Shown here piece after piece: positions 63,577 to 64,000 of a stretch of DNA of 64,000 nucleotides (the first letter of the stretch is position 1; every line of letters begins with the position of its first letter). A program made the position numbers and the translations under genes. Location: assembly GCA_963799975.1 (NCBI GenBank), contig CAWCZF010000006.1:1240001-1304000 (forward strand). Direction: 5' to 3'. Source of the stretch: Actinoallomurus sp963799975 (GTDB lineage: Bacteria; Actinomycetota; Actinomycetes; Streptosporangiales; Streptosporangiaceae). Under the pieces are notes generated by a model that did not search any database, was not told where the DNA came from, and saw only the letters and a program-made list of their open reading frames with translations.

Positions 63577-63826
63577 CGACTGGCTGCAGGCAGCGTGCGC
63601 GGAGCTCGGCATCGACCCCGGTGACGTGCACCGCGACCTGATCCTGGACGTGGCACGCGACGTCGCGCACGGGGTCGCGCGGCCGGCCGCGCCGCTGACC
63701 GCGTACCTGATGGGGCTGGCGGCCGGCCGCGGCACGCCCGTCAACGACGCGGCCGCACGCCTCACCGAGATGGCCGAGGGCTGGGCCGGCCGGTCCGCCG
63801 GGAGCGATGGGACCACCGAGACCTAG
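63569..63826 (+). CDS. Small DUF6457-like protein next to mobA
   Basis: An 85-residue protein, LDDWLQAACAELGIDP at its start, with an alpha-helical pattern. It matches the short DUF6457 proteins that follow mobA in Actinobacteria as I recall them. GTG 63569 overlaps the mobA stop. Function unknown; molybdenum-cofactor related by context. Confidence 0.65.
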   Translation: MLDDWLQAACAELGIDPGDVHRDLILDVARDVAHGVARPAAPLTAYLMGLAAGRGTPVNDAAARLTEMAEGWAGRSAGSDGTTET

Positions 63827-63900
63827 CGTCGTCAGGTGTATTCGCGCCGTCTCGTGGTAGAGCCGTGGTGAGGACATCAATGATCGACGGAGGACGGGCA

Positions 63901-64000
63901 TGGCCGATTTTCTGACCGACATCAACACACTGCGCGAGCGTGCGCGAACGGAGATCGACAAGGGCCCGGTCACCTCGGCGTACGGCGCCGACCTCGAACG
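63901..64000 (+). CDS. Ferritin-like domain protein, N-terminal fragment
   Basis: 33 codons before the right edge. MADFLTDINTLRERARTEID and GPVTSAYGADLE resemble the start of actinobacterial bacterioferritin-like proteins. ATG 63901 follows GGAGGACGG. The metal-binding helices lie outside the window. Confidence 0.5.

Overview
The window is high-GC DNA from an actinomycete. Codon use is strongly GC-biased, GTG and TTG starts are common, and family content is typical of filamentous Actinobacteria: an Scr1-type XRE regulator paired with a DUF397 protein, DUF2795, DUF3467, DUF6412 and DUF6457 proteins, and a MocR/YczE pair. Order or family level (Streptosporangiales, perhaps Thermomonosporaceae) is only a guess. 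Most of the window is ordinary chromosome. One stretch (34609-37662) is accessory.

Layout. 1-6.5 kb: universal stress protein end, ABC-F ATPase, small HTH protein, enoyl-CoA hydratase, SDR plus MerR, ABC exporter. 6.5-19.9 kb: secreted proteins, sulfotransferase, RidA, nuclease-like protein, PLP-dependent D-amino-acid enzyme, sirtuin, LD-carboxypeptidase, GH15 enzyme, MFS carrier, YczE/MocR pair. 20-23.1 kb: an M20 peptidase divergent from a GNAT and an N-acylamino-acid racemase, which together look like the known D- to L-amino-acid conversion route. 24-30 kb: fdhD divergent from a three-gene formate dehydrogenase whose catalytic subunit reads through an in-frame UGA as selenocysteine. 30.8-34.7 kb: peptide transporter, selD, a short YidC paralogue and the selenocysteine tRNA gene selC. 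34.6-37.7 kb: a degenerate 3-kb integrated element bounded by a 53-bp direct repeat of the 3' end of selC. 37.8-43.2 kb: MMPL exporter with a two-component system, and a truncated IS5-type insertion. 43.2-55.3 kb: VOC and GNAT proteins, a PP2C-like phosphatase, a VapBC-type pair, stress proteins, XRE/DUF397, an acyl-CoA synthetase, and an MFS pump with its MarR regulator. 55.4-58.4 kb: selA and a frameshifted selB. 58.4-64 kb: RtcB, acetyltransferases, lipase, then moaA, a DUF3467 gene, mobA, a DUF6457 gene and the start of a ferritin-like gene.

How they work together. Nearly everything particular to a selenocysteine, molybdopterin formate dehydrogenase lies within 40 kb. The enzyme subunits and FdhD are at 24-30 kb. 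selD is at 32-33 kb, the tRNA at 34.6 kb, selA and selB at 55-58 kb, and moaA and mobA at 61.7-63.6 kb. The SECIS hairpin just after the UGA has the same GGUCU apical loop, at the same distance, as Escherichia coli fdhF. Two features bear on whether the system works: a one-base insertion in the last (SECIS-binding) domain of selB, and an element inserted at selC that leaves the tRNA intact. A second pattern across the window is short tandem arrays that start on or contain stop codons (23.1, 47.6, 47.7 and 55.3 kb).
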